This document shows positions 17,473 to 25,858 of a stretch of 64,000 nt of DNA, in pieces. The stretch lies in contig NZ_JBQHVU010000001.1 in the NCBI RefSeq assembly GCF_052064335.1, positions 192,652 through 256,651 on the forward strand, read 5' to 3'. The notes below the pieces were generated by a model, which made no database searches, was not told the DNA's origin, and was given only the letters and a program-made list of their open reading frames with translations. How positions within the stretch are numbered: position 1 is the first letter of the stretch; the number at the start of each line of letters is the position of its first letter. The position numbers and the translations under genes are program-made. The DNA comes from Weimeria sp002480925 (GTDB taxonomy: Bacteria; Bacillota; Clostridia; Lachnospirales; Lachnospiraceae).

Positions 17473-17501
17473 AGTATATGACTTTCATCTTTCTTTGTCA
17501 A
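17473..17501 (-). promoter_or_regulatory. Promoter of asnB-glnN
   Basis: Minus strand TTGACA, 17-base spacer, TATACT: consensus -35 and five-of-six -10. It lies 118 bases ahead of the asnB start codon and just outside the yajC 3' end. Confidence 0.85.
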
Positions 17502-17519
17502 GAAAAAAAATAAAATAAT

Positions 17520-17870
17520 TTACTTTGTTCTCTTCTCGGAAGTCTCTTCCTTTACGGCATCCTCAGGCTTCTCGACTGCAGCAATGGCAGCCTTCTGCAT
17601 AGGGATCCTGCAATTCTTGTTGGAACCGAACTCCACTATTATCGTATCACTGTCGATATCGATAACCACTCCGTAGAAACCGCTTGTAGTAAGGACCGTA
17701 TCTCCTACTGCGACTGTATTGAGAAGGGCTTCCTTCTTCTTTGCTTCCTTCTGCTGAGGACGGATCATAAGGAAATAAAGGATCACAAACATGATCACGA
17801 TCCATATGATGGTAAAGAATCCTCCGCCGGCTGCTGATGCCGTCTTATTCAAAAATACAGGGTTTAACAT
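17520..17870 (-). CDS. yajC: Preprotein translocase subunit YajC
   Basis: Accessory subunit of the SecDF-YajC complex. 116 residues with one membrane helix (about residues 18-37) followed by the family motif MIRPQQKEAKKKE and a small beta-barrel (VGDTVLTTSGFYGVV). AGGAGG precedes the ATG. It lies 53 bases after tgt, the common tgt-yajC arrangement, probably in one transcript with aroC and tgt. Confidence 0.96.
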   Translation of the reverse strand: MLNPVFLNKTASAAGGGFFTIIWIVIMFVILYFLMIRPQQKEAKKKEALLNTVAVGDTVLTTSGFYGVVIDIDSDTIIVEFGSNKNCRIPMQKAAIAAVEKPEDAVKEETSEKRTK

Positions 17871-17923
17871 TTTTTCCTCCTAAAGTTAATCACAAAGCTT
17901 TTACTATTGTAACCAATTCAAGG

Positions 17924-19069
17924 TCACTTTTCAAGAGAAACTTCCTTAAGCTCTGAAAGCTTCTCTCTCTTGAACCTTGCGTAGCATCCTGCATCTATAG
18001 CATTTCTTATCTGCTCCATAAGATGATTGTAGAAATAAAGATTATGCATAACGCAGAACCTCATTCCCAGCATCTCCTTTGCCTTTAGCAGGTGATGGAT
18101 GTATGCCCTTGAGTAGGTACGGCATACAGGACAGCCGCAGCCCTCCTCTATAGGCCTCATATCCTTCTCATAGCGGGCATTGAAAAGATTTCTCTTTCCC
18201 TTATTGGTATATACATGCCCGTGACGTCCGTTTCTGGATGGATATACACAGTCAAAGAAATCGACTCCTCTGTCGACTGCCTCTAGGATGTTTGCCGGAG
18301 TTCCGACTCCCATCAGATAGGTCGGCTTGTCCTGTGGCAGATATGGCAGAGTCACATCCAGTATATGATACATCTGCTCATGGCTTTCACCGACAGCCAG
18401 ACCACCAACCGCATATCCGTCAAGGTCAAGCTCACTGATCCGTTTTGCATGGTCTATCCTTATGTCCTCATAGATGGCTCCCTGATTGATACCAAAAAGA
18501 AGCTGGTCCTTATTTATCGTATCATCTCTTTTATTAAGCTCTGCCATCTTATCCCTGCATCTTACCAGCCATCTGTAGGTACGGTCAACTGAATTCTTCA
18601 CATAGTTATAATCAGCAAGGGCATTGGGACACTCATCGAAGGCCATGGCTATCGTCGATCCCAGATTGGACTGAATCTGCATCGATTCCTCAGGTCCCAT
18701 AAAGATCCTGTGTCCGTCAATATGCGATCTGAATGTGACTCCCTCCTCCTTTATGCTTCTAAGTCCTGCAAGGGAGAATACCTGAAAGCCACCTGAATCG
18801 GTAAGGATAGGACGGTCCCAGACCATGAAGCGGGCAAGACCTCCGAGCTCCTTTATCACTTTATCACCTGTTCGTACATGCAGATGATAGGTATTGGAAA
18901 GCTCTATCTGGGTCCCTATCTCCTTCAGATCATTTGTTGAGACGGCTCCCTTTATAGCTCCGACTGTTCCTACATTCATAAAGACCGGAGTCTCTACACT
19001 GCCATGGACCGTCCTGAATGTAGCATGCTTTGCCCGTCCATCTGTTTTTCTTATAATATACTCTGCCAT
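17924..19069 (-). CDS. tgt: tRNA-guanine transglycosylase (queuine tRNA-ribosyltransferase)
   Basis: Exchanges wobble guanine for preQ1 in GUN-anticodon tRNAs. Signatures: ILTDSGGFQVFSL with the catalytic aspartate region, the second catalytic Asp in DCVYPSRNGRHG, and the zinc cysteines in CGCPVCRTYSRAYIHHL. The start at 19069 gives 381 residues, the family length; it is one base past the aroC stop with CAGGA upstream. A 17-residue longer reading to 19120 lies inside aroC and lacks a site. No queuosine biosynthesis genes are in the window. Confidence 0.96.
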   Translation of the reverse strand: MAEYIIRKTDGRAKHATFRTVHGSVETPVFMNVGTVGAIKGAVSTNDLKEIGTQIELSNTYHLHVRTGDKVIKELGGLARFMVWDRPILTDSGGFQVFSLAGLRSIKEEGVTFRSHIDGHRIFMGPEESMQIQSNLGSTIAMAFDECPNALADYNYVKNSVDRTYRWLVRCRDKMAELNKRDDTINKDQLLFGINQGAIYEDIRIDHAKRISELDLDGYAVGGLAVGESHEQMYHILDVTLPYLPQDKPTYLMGVGTPANILEAVDRGVDFFDCVYPSRNGRHGHVYTNKGKRNLFNARYEKDMRPIEEGCGCPVCRTYSRAYIHHLLKAKEMLGMRFCVMHNLYFYNHLMEQIRNAIDAGCYARFKREKLSELKEVSLEK

Positions 19070-19070
19070 A

Positions 19071-20153
19071 TCATATCCTGAGTCTATCAATCCTTGCGCT
19101 CTGACCGGCCAGCAGGGCATCAGCTATCACAAGTGCGCTCATGCACTCTACGACCACAACTGCCCTTGGCACTATGACCGGATCATGGCGTCCCTTTATC
19201 TCTATAACAGTATCCTCTCCTGACTGATCAACGGTAGACTGAGGTCTCGAGATCGAGGGCGTCGGCTTGAAATAGGCTCGCAGGATGATATCTCCTCCAT
19301 CGGAGATACCGCCTGTGATACCGCCTGAATGATTTGTCTTTTTATGGACTCTGCCATTTTCCATATAAAGCTCGTCATTATTCTCGCTCCCTCTGGAAAG
19401 AGCGACAGCCGTGCCATCTCCTATCTCAACTGCCTTTACAGCTCCTATAGACATTACCGCATATGAAAGCCTTGCATCGAGCTTGTCAAACACAGGGTCT
19501 CCAAGACCAGCCGGAATGCCAGTTGCTATGCATTCTACAACTCCGCCTGCTGAATCCTGATCCCTTATGCAATCCTTAAGAAAATCTCCTGCCTGCTCTG
19601 CTGCCTTCTTATCAGGCATATAGAGAGGGTTTTTACAGCACTCTTCAGGATCAAATGATGATATGGTCACCGGTCCTATAGACCTTGTATAAGCATGGAC
19701 CTCAATACCGAATTCATCAAGCAGCTTAAGAGCCACTGCTCCGGCAGCTACTCTGGCTCCTGTCTCCCTTCCTGAGGACCGGCCGCCGCCTCTGTAATCC
19801 CTGAAACCGAATTTCTCAAAATATCCCAGGTCAGCATGACCTGGCCTGAACTTGTCCTTTATATTGGAATAATCCTTTGAATGCTGATCGGTATTCCTGA
19901 TAAGAAGAGCTATAGGAGTACCTGTCGTCTTCCCCTCAAAGACACCTGAAAGGATCTCAACCCTGTCTGCCTCATTTCTCTTGGTAGTAAATTCGGACTG
20001 TCCTGGTCTTCTCCTGTCCAGGTATTTCTGGATATCCTGCTCTGACAGCTTCATCCCGGCAGGACATCCGTCAACAACGGCGCCTATAGCCGCTCCGTGT
20101 GATTCTCCAAAGGTCGAAACCCTGAAATTAGTTCCAAAAACTGAACCAGCCAT
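19071..20153 (-). CDS. aroC: Chorismate synthase
   Basis: Final shikimate-pathway enzyme, converting EPSP to chorismate with reduced FMN. Signatures: FGESHGAAIGAVVDGCPAG, GRSSGRETGARVAAGA, and RPQSTVD/ARHDPVIVPRAVVV-type C-terminal segment (here GRHDPVIVPRAV). 360 residues is normal. AGAGGAG lies before the ATG. The gene runs into tgt with one intervening base and follows the lactonase gene by 15 bases. Confidence 0.97.
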   Translation of the reverse strand: MAGSVFGTNFRVSTFGESHGAAIGAVVDGCPAGMKLSEQDIQKYLDRRRPGQSEFTTKRNEADRVEILSGVFEGKTTGTPIALLIRNTDQHSKDYSNIKDKFRPGHADLGYFEKFGFRDYRGGGRSSGRETGARVAAGAVALKLLDEFGIEVHAYTRSIGPVTISSFDPEECCKNPLYMPDKKAAEQAGDFLKDCIRDQDSAGGVVECIATGIPAGLGDPVFDKLDARLSYAVMSIGAVKAVEIGDGTAVALSRGSENNDELYMENGRVHKKTNHSGGITGGISDGGDIILRAYFKPTPSISRPQSTVDQSGEDTVIEIKGRHDPVIVPRAVVVVECMSALVIADALLAGQSARIDRLRI

Positions 20154-20168
20154 ATATCTCCTCTTGGT

Positions 20169-21221
20169 CTACAGCTTCTGGATCCAGATGCTGTTAGGCT
20201 TTCCTACTGTAACAGGTCTGTTCCTTAGCAAAAGTGTCTCATCCTCATGGTTTACAGCAAAGGTACGTATCTGATTGGAATCATGATTTAATACTGCAAC
20301 GTACTTATCTCCCGGTAAAACAGCTATAGCCTTAGGGAAATATCCGCTGGTAGGAAGCTGGGCTGTATGGGTAAGAAGGCCGGTTGTGGTGTCACGCTTT
20401 AGCCAGCTTACTCCGTTAAAGCCGTCGACCGAGACATAGACATATTCCTGATCATGTGAAAGCATAAGCTCACAGGAAAGATCAGAAAGATTTGCCCCCT
20501 TCATCGAGGGGATTACCTGTATCCGCTCAAATTCAGGCTCGTCGTCCTTTACACTGTACTTGTAGACCTCTATCTCATTAGTCAGCTCATCAAGTATGTA
20601 AAGGAACTTACCGTCCTTTGAAAACTTCTGTGATCTTGGTCCAGAATCCAGATTACATCTTATCAGATCGCACAGAGAAAGCTTTCCTTTCTTATAATCG
20701 ATCTTGTATACCTTGATCTGATTGAGGCCGTAGTCGGCTGCAAGCAGGAAATCCTGATCAGGAGTAAGCCTTACGCTTGAAACCTTAGGATGGTCAAGTC
20801 TTCTGTCGTTTGCAGATATGGCCACTCCCTGATGAAAGATCCCGTCAGCTATGTCTCCTATGCTTCCATCAGGATTAAGCCTCATCATAGTGACCTTTCC
20901 ATCATGAAAGCCCCCTACAAACAGATATCTTCTCTGATAGTCTGTAGTAACAGCGCATCCTCTCATCCCGTCTATATCGGCCTGATTGATCTTTTTTATC
21001 ATACCGTCTGACTCGATCGAGAAGGAGGCTACTCCCTCATCCTCTATCGAATACAGGAATTTCCCGTCTGATGAGGCGCAGAGATCAGAGGCATTGTTTA
21101 TAGGGGCAACGCCCTTCTCTGTAAAGACTCCTGTATCAGGATCGATGTCATAAACATAGATCCCTATGCTGTTCTCATGTGTGTAGGTACCTACATAAGC
21201 TACATATTTTTCTTTACTCAT
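20169..21221 (-). CDS. Lactonase-family beta-propeller protein (6-phosphogluconolactonase-like)
   Basis: 350 residues of YbhE/Pgl-type seven-bladed propeller: YVAYVGTYTHENSIGIYVYDID at the N-terminus, repeated SxDGKFLY blades, RLTPDQDFLLAADYGLNQIKVY, and HDQEYVYVS. Members include 6-phosphogluconolactonase and muconate cyclases. There is no pentose-phosphate gene nearby, so the substrate is open. It sits 2 bases after the U32 gene and 15 before aroC, in the same direction, suggesting cotranscription. Confidence 0.85.
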   Translation of the reverse strand: MSKEKYVAYVGTYTHENSIGIYVYDIDPDTGVFTEKGVAPINNASDLCASSDGKFLYSIEDEGVASFSIESDGMIKKINQADIDGMRGCAVTTDYQRRYLFVGGFHDGKVTMMRLNPDGSIGDIADGIFHQGVAISANDRRLDHPKVSSVRLTPDQDFLLAADYGLNQIKVYKIDYKKGKLSLCDLIRCNLDSGPRSQKFSKDGKFLYILDELTNEIEVYKYSVKDDEPEFERIQVIPSMKGANLSDLSCELMLSHDQEYVYVSVDGFNGVSWLKRDTTTGLLTHTAQLPTSGYFPKAIAVLPGDKYVAVLNHDSNQIRTFAVNHEDETLLLRNRPVTVGKPNSIWIQKL

Positions 21222-21223
21222 AT

Positions 21224-22459
21224 CTAATCCGCCAGTTCCTTTCGTCTCAGAAGGTCCCCGACCTGCGCCACAGGAGGCACTGGAAAATAGATTGTCTCCT
21301 TAGGATGTGGCGCCGATTCCACAGGCTCCCTGTCCGAGTTAAAAAGTTTATCGATTCTTACAGGTATATTATCCCCGTTTGGCTTCATAATTTCAATAGT
21401 TTCACCTACTGAGAATTTATTTTTTTGAGAAATCCTGGCCAGTCCGTCACATATCTCCTCTATCTCGCCAATATAGGTGGCTCCCTTCTCATATGTATTG
21501 CTGTCATAGATCTGGGCCTCATCCTTTGGCTTGCCATAGAAAAAGCCTGTGGAAAACGGCCTGTAGGTGCACTCTCTTATCTCCTGCTCATATAAGGGCT
21601 TCTTGCTCTGATACTTATCGACCGACACCGAGAGGTCATCAAGCGCCATCCTGTAGGCCCTTACAACGGTAGCGACATAGAGATCGGTCTTCATCCTGCC
21701 CTCAATCTTTAGAGAATCAACCCCTGCATTGCAAAGATCATCCAGGTGTCCGACCATATTAAGGTCCTTTGAATTAAAGATATAGGTGCCTCTGTCATTT
21801 TCCTCCACAGGGAGATATTCTCCAGGTCTCGTCTGCTCAACTACTCCGTACTGCCAGCGGCATGGATGGGTGCATTCTCCCTGATTGGCATCACGTCCGG
21901 TGAAATAATTCGACAGCAGGCATCTGCCTGAATACGAGATGCACATTGCTCCGTGTACGAATATCTCCATTTCCAGATCATCCGGTATATGCCTTCTGAT
22001 ATCAGCTATCTCCTCAAGAGAAAGCTCCCTTGCGCCTACCACACGCTTTGCTCCCAGGCTGTGCCAGAACTTAAATATCTCGTAGTTTGTATTATTGGCC
22101 TGGGTTGAGATATGCAGATCGGTCCTTTTATTATCGATTATCTCCTTAGCCATCTGGAAGATGCCGGGATCTGCTATAAGCAGGCCATCAGGACCTATAT
22201 CATTTAATTCCTTAAGATAGGCCCTGACCCCCGCAAGATCTCTGTCATGAGCAAAGATATTTACGGTGACGTATACCTTTTTTCCTTGCTTATGAGCAAA
22301 GGCAATGCCAGCCCTTATCTCTTCATTTGTGAAATTATCTGCTCCGGCCCTAAGGCCAAAGCTTTCGCCTCCCAGATAAACAGCATCCGCCCCATAGCGT
22401 ATAGCGGTCTTTAGTACTGAAAGGTTTGCTGCTGGGGCAAGTAGCTCCGGAATTTTCAT
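21224..22459 (-). CDS. U32 family protein, TrhP-like tRNA uridine hydroxylation factor
   Basis: 411 residues from the ATG at 22459, which has CAGGAG upstream and follows the trmR stop by 13 bases. Hallmarks of peptidase family U32: LLAPAANLSVLKTAIRYGADAVYLGG, the cysteine-rich block MCISYSGRCLLSNYFTGR then GECTHPCRW, and DLNMVGHLDDL and SLKIEGRMK. Family U32 includes TrhP, which with prephenate makes 5-hydroxyuridine at the wobble position of tRNAs. The adjacent methyltransferase is TrmR-like, as in Bacillus yrrM-yrrN-yrrO, supporting a 5-methoxyuridine pathway. Protease activity is not needed for that role. Confidence 0.9.
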   Translation of the reverse strand: MKIPELLAPAANLSVLKTAIRYGADAVYLGGESFGLRAGADNFTNEEIRAGIAFAHKQGKKVYVTVNIFAHDRDLAGVRAYLKELNDIGPDGLLIADPGIFQMAKEIIDNKRTDLHISTQANNTNYEIFKFWHSLGAKRVVGARELSLEEIADIRRHIPDDLEMEIFVHGAMCISYSGRCLLSNYFTGRDANQGECTHPCRWQYGVVEQTRPGEYLPVEENDRGTYIFNSKDLNMVGHLDDLCNAGVDSLKIEGRMKTDLYVATVVRAYRMALDDLSVSVDKYQSKKPLYEQEIRECTYRPFSTGFFYGKPKDEAQIYDSNTYEKGATYIGEIEEICDGLARISQKNKFSVGETIEIMKPNGDNIPVRIDKLFNSDREPVESAPHPKETIYFPVPPVAQVGDLLRRKELAD

Positions 22460-22472
22460 ATAAGACTCCTGT

Positions 22473-23129
22473 TCAACTGATACTATTTCCCTGATATACT
22501 GAAAGAGCAAGTCCGTCTCCGACAGGAAGAAGAGTCGAGAAGAGGGCCTGATCCTCCATCACAAGCCTCAAGTACTCCCTTATTCTCTTATGGATGGTCC
22601 TATCCCTTCTGCAGAGGGCTTCCTTTGGCTCCAATATCCTGCCCTCCTGGAGAATATTGTCAGCGACTATAAGGGCGCCATCAGACAGATGCGGCCTTAT
22701 AAGCTTCAGATAGTCTGGATACTGCGCCTTTGCAGCATCTATAAAAACAAAATCAAAGGAGCCTTCTATAGTAAGAAGGATCTCCTTTGCATCGCCGCAT
22801 CTGAGGCTAATAGGCGCATTTGATCTGCTGAAATTCTCCTTTGCCTGTCTGATCCTCGGTTCGTAATTCTCTATTGTGACAAGCTCCTTTAAGGCTGTGT
22901 CAAATTGAGCCATCAGAAGAGCTGAAAAGCCTACCGCTGTACCGATCTCAAGGATGCGCTCCGGCCTCTTCTCCTGCATCAAAAGAGCCATAAGCCTCTG
23001 TGTATCGTCCCTTATTATAGGGACATGATCTAAAAGAGCCTTGTTCCTGATCAGAAGAAGCTCCTCAGGAAGAATCACAGGAAAGCTTCCGATAAAGCCT
23101 TTGAACCTGTCGTAATCAGTAAATATCAT
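22473..23129 (-). CDS. trmR: O-methyltransferase, TrmR-like (tRNA 5-hydroxyuridine methyltransferase)
   Basis: 218-residue SAM-dependent methyltransferase of the class with COMT. The SAM site is ILEIGTAVGFSALLMA (about residues 76-91), followed by FDFVFIDAAKAQYPDYL and ALIVADNIL. In Bacillus the yrrM product TrmR methylates ho5U34 to mo5U34; gene order here (next to U32) supports the same job. The start overlaps the rnj stop by four bases. Confidence 0.85.
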   Translation of the reverse strand: MIFTDYDRFKGFIGSFPVILPEELLLIRNKALLDHVPIIRDDTQRLMALLMQEKRPERILEIGTAVGFSALLMAQFDTALKELVTIENYEPRIRQAKENFSRSNAPISLRCGDAKEILLTIEGSFDFVFIDAAKAQYPDYLKLIRPHLSDGALIVADNILQEGRILEPKEALCRRDRTIHKRIREYLRLVMEDQALFSTLLPVGDGLALSVYQGNSIS

Positions 23130-24793
23130 ACTTCCTGAATCACAGGAAGGATCATAGGATTTCTCTGAGTCTCCTTCCAGATAAAATCTGAGAGTGCGAT
23201 CTTGACCTCTGTCTTGATCTTGCTCCAGTCCCTGACCCTTGAGTCACTGAGCTCTTGAAGTCTGTTCGCTACTACAGCCCTTGACTGTTCCATAAGATCC
23301 TCTGACTCCTTTACATAGACGAATCCGCGTGAAACTATATCAGGTCCTGAAACAATCTCGCCGCTTGACTTCTCTATGGCCATTACTATGATAATGATAC
23401 CGTCCTGAGCCAGATGCTGCCTGTCGCGAAGCACTATGCTTCCTACGTCCCCGACTCCGAGTCCGTCTACAAAGACTGTGCCTGTGCGGACATGTCCGGT
23501 GACATTTGCCCGTCCCTTTTCATCAAACTCCAGTATATCACCAGATGCGAGGATCTTTATATGCTCTGTATCATAGCCCAGTGATCTGGCTATTCTTTCC
23601 TGAGCCTTCAGATGCTTGTATTCGCCGTGTACTGGTATCGAATACTTAGGCTTCACAAGCGAATAGATGAGCTTTATCTCTTCCTGACAGGCATGTCCTG
23701 AGACATGGACATCCTGGAAGATGACATTGGCTCCCTTACGATAGAGCTCGTTTATGATATTCGATACATCCTTCTCATTTCCCGGAATAGGATGTGATGA
23801 AAAGATGATCGTATCTCCGGGCTTTATGGCCACCTTCTTATGGGTGCCGTTTGCCATACGGGAAAGCGCTGCCATCGATTCTCCCTGGCTTCCTGTGGTG
23901 ATTAGAACAGTCCTGTTGTCAGGATAGTTTTTAAGCTGATCGGTAGATATCAGCGTATTGTCCGGTATACTTATATATCCGAGTTTCTGAGCAATGGATA
24001 TGATGGTCACCATGCTCCTTCCCTCGACAACAACCTTCCGGCCATATTTGTATGCGGTATTTATTATCTGCTGTACCCTGTCCACATTGGAGGCGAAGGT
24101 GGCTATTATTATTCTGGAATCCTTGTTCTCTGCGAAGATATCGTTGAACTTGACTCCAACCGTGCTCTCAGACTCTGTAAAGCCCGGTCTCTCAGCATTG
24201 GTGGAATCACACATCAGACCAAGCACACCCTTCTTGCCGATCTCAGCAAATCTCTGAAGATCGATCGCGTCACCAAAAACAGGAGTATAGTCGACCTTGA
24301 AATCCCCTGTATGCATTATCACTCCGACCGGAGTATAGATGGCGAGGGCTGCAGAATCCTGTATGCTATGGTTTGTCTTTATGAATTCGACCCGGAACGG
24401 CCCTGCGTTTATAGTCTGTCCGTATTTCACAGTCTTCCTGTGGGTACGGTTTAAGTATCCGATCTCGGAAAGCTTATGGTCTATAAGCCCCATAGTAAGC
24501 CTTGTGGCATAGATCGGTACATTGATCTCCTTTATCACATAAGGGATCGCTCCTATATGGTCCTCATGACCATGAGTTATGAAAAATCCCTTTACCCTTT
24601 CCTTATTCTCTACCAGATAGCTTATATCAGGGATGCACATATCGATCCCTAACATATCATCCTCAGGAAAGGCCAGCCCGCAGTCGACAACTATTATAGT
24701 GTCCCTGTATTCGAAGGCTGTCATATTCATCCCTATCTGTTCCAACCCGCCAAGGGGTATTATCTTTAAATGTGATTTCCTCTGTCCTTTCAA
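23126..24793 (-). CDS. rnj: Ribonuclease J
   Basis: Metallo-beta-lactamase/beta-CASP RNase with 5' exonuclease and endonuclease activity, central to mRNA decay and rRNA maturation in Firmicutes. Metal motif THGHEDHIGA, then HTGDFKVD, DSTNAERPG, TTGSQGESMAALSRMA, and the beta-CASP block VHVSGHACQEEIKL with IPVHGEYKHL. 555 residues is normal. It sits where Bacillus has mltG/yrrL in the same conserved neighbourhood. Whether it is J1 or J2 cannot be said. Confidence 0.96.
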   Translation of the reverse strand: MKGQRKSHLKIIPLGGLEQIGMNMTAFEYRDTIIVVDCGLAFPEDDMLGIDMCIPDISYLVENKERVKGFFITHGHEDHIGAIPYVIKEINVPIYATRLTMGLIDHKLSEIGYLNRTHRKTVKYGQTINAGPFRVEFIKTNHSIQDSAALAIYTPVGVIMHTGDFKVDYTPVFGDAIDLQRFAEIGKKGVLGLMCDSTNAERPGFTESESTVGVKFNDIFAENKDSRIIIATFASNVDRVQQIINTAYKYGRKVVVEGRSMVTIISIAQKLGYISIPDNTLISTDQLKNYPDNRTVLITTGSQGESMAALSRMANGTHKKVAIKPGDTIIFSSHPIPGNEKDVSNIINELYRKGANVIFQDVHVSGHACQEEIKLIYSLVKPKYSIPVHGEYKHLKAQERIARSLGYDTEHIKILASGDILEFDEKGRANVTGHVRTGTVFVDGLGVGDVGSIVLRDRQHLAQDGIIIIVMAIEKSSGEIVSGPDIVSRGFVYVKESEDLMEQSRAVVANRLQELSDSRVRDWSKIKTEVKIALSDFIWKETQRNPMILPVIQEV

Positions 24794-24802
24794 AAAATCT
24801 CC

Positions 24803-25066
24803 TTAAAACTCTATATCTGTATCATCAAGTTCCTCAGAAAAAACCTTGTAAACTGCCCTGAGGACAGTCTCATCCTCTACCGCTTCGTATGAGACATTTT
24901 CCCCATCGTCTGCTGTCTTCTTCAAAATGAAGCATTCTGCCTCCTCCGCATCAGGATCAGAATCGCTGACAAGAAGATAACATACCTGGTTTATCACGGT
25001 TTCATCCAATATATAAAAATCCTGGTTTTCACCAGTGTTTTCATCTGTGAAGGTTATTTTTTCCAT
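24803..25066 (-). CDS. DUF1292 (YrzB-like) protein
   Basis: 87 residues, acidic: EKITFTDENTGENQDFYILDETVINQVCYLLVSD pattern followed by an AECFILKK strand and an acidic end (SEELDDTDIEF). This is the DUF1292 family, Bacillus YrzB, usually encoded after ruvX. The ATG at 25066 lies 26 bases inside ruvX, so the two overlap. Function unknown. Confidence 0.88.
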   Translation of the reverse strand: MEKITFTDENTGENQDFYILDETVINQVCYLLVSDSDPDAEEAECFILKKTADDGENVSYEAVEDETVLRAVYKVFSEELDDTDIEF

Positions 25067-25484
25067 TATCCAAATAAGTCTGCAAAATAAGCGCAGCTGC
25101 AGTCTCGTCCACCTTTTCCTTGATCTTCTCATGGCTTTTAAAGCCGGCGGCCTTCATAGACTGTTCTGCGATCACTGTTGTAAATCTTTCGTCCTGGTAA
25201 TATACCGGTATCCCGGTCTTAGTAGTAAGAATTGTCCCGAATTCGCGGGTAGCTTGACACCTTTCCCCTTCTATCCCGTCAAGTCCTATAGGCAGTCCTA
25301 TCACAAAAAGCGACACGGAATATTTCTCTACAAGTTCCCTAATGGCTGCTATAGTAGTACGGAGCTTGGTAGGACGTGCTCTCCTTATAGTAAGAAGCGA
25401 CTGTGCAGTAATATAGAGCGGATCTGATACAGCCACTCCGACTGTCCTGCTGCCGTAGTCAAGTCCAAGTATCCTGCCCTCCAT
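25041..25484 (-). CDS. ruvX: RuvX/YqgF Holliday-junction resolvase-like nuclease
   Basis: 147 residues with the RNase H-like core ILGLDYGSRTVGVAVSD, VIGLPIGLDG, VYYQDERFTT and VDETAAALIL. The family acts on branched DNA and, as YqgF, in 16S rRNA 3'-end maturation. The ATG overlaps the ireB stop by one base and the stop lies inside DUF1292; the ireB-ruvX-yrzB order is conserved in Firmicutes. Confidence 0.95.
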   Translation of the reverse strand: MEGRILGLDYGSRTVGVAVSDPLYITAQSLLTIRRARPTKLRTTIAAIRELVEKYSVSLFVIGLPIGLDGIEGERCQATREFGTILTTKTGIPVYYQDERFTTVIAEQSMKAAGFKSHEKIKEKVDETAAALILQTYLDNGKNNLHR

Positions 25485-25750
25485 CAGCTCTCCCAGGCCT
25501 TGCGGTCGATATATTCACGAAGAAGTTCCTCAACGAGCTCATCTCTCTCGACCTTCATGATAAGGCTTCTGGCATTATTATGACTTGTGATGAATGTCGG
25601 ATCTCCTGACATTATGTATCCGACTATCTGGTTTACAGGATTATATCCCTTCTCTGACAGGGCCTTGTATACGAGATGTATGATCTCCTTAACCGTTATG
25701 GAATTGTCGCTCTGCACCTTGAAATACTGTGTCTGACTAAGGTCTTTCAT
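25484..25750 (-). CDS. IreB family regulatory phosphoprotein (UPF0297)
   Basis: 88 residues from the ATG at 25750 (AGGAGA eight bases upstream): KDLSQTQYFKV, YKALSEKGYNPVNQIVGYIMSGDPTFITSHNNAR. This is near-invariant in the family, Bacillus YrzL / Enterococcus IreB, a substrate of the PASTA kinase IreK that controls cell-envelope stress responses. First gene of the ruvX-rnj-trmR operon. Confidence 0.93.
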   Translation of the reverse strand: MKDLSQTQYFKVQSDNSITVKEIIHLVYKALSEKGYNPVNQIVGYIMSGDPTFITSHNNARSLIMKVERDELVEELLREYIDRKAWES

Positions 25751-25829
25751 AATACGTCTCCTTGCTGCGTTACTCACGATTTCCATGAAGCTGATCTTAC
25801 AGTTTCACGAACAATTCAAACTTTTATTT

Positions 25830-25858
25830 ATGATACTACAAACATCTTAACTTTTCAA
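25830..25858 (-). promoter_or_regulatory. Promoter of ireB-ruvX-DUF1292-rnj-trmR operon
   Basis: Minus strand TTGAAA, 17-base spacer, TATCAT, about 80 bases ahead of the ireB start. The -35 overlaps the last codons of mtaB. Confidence 0.65.
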
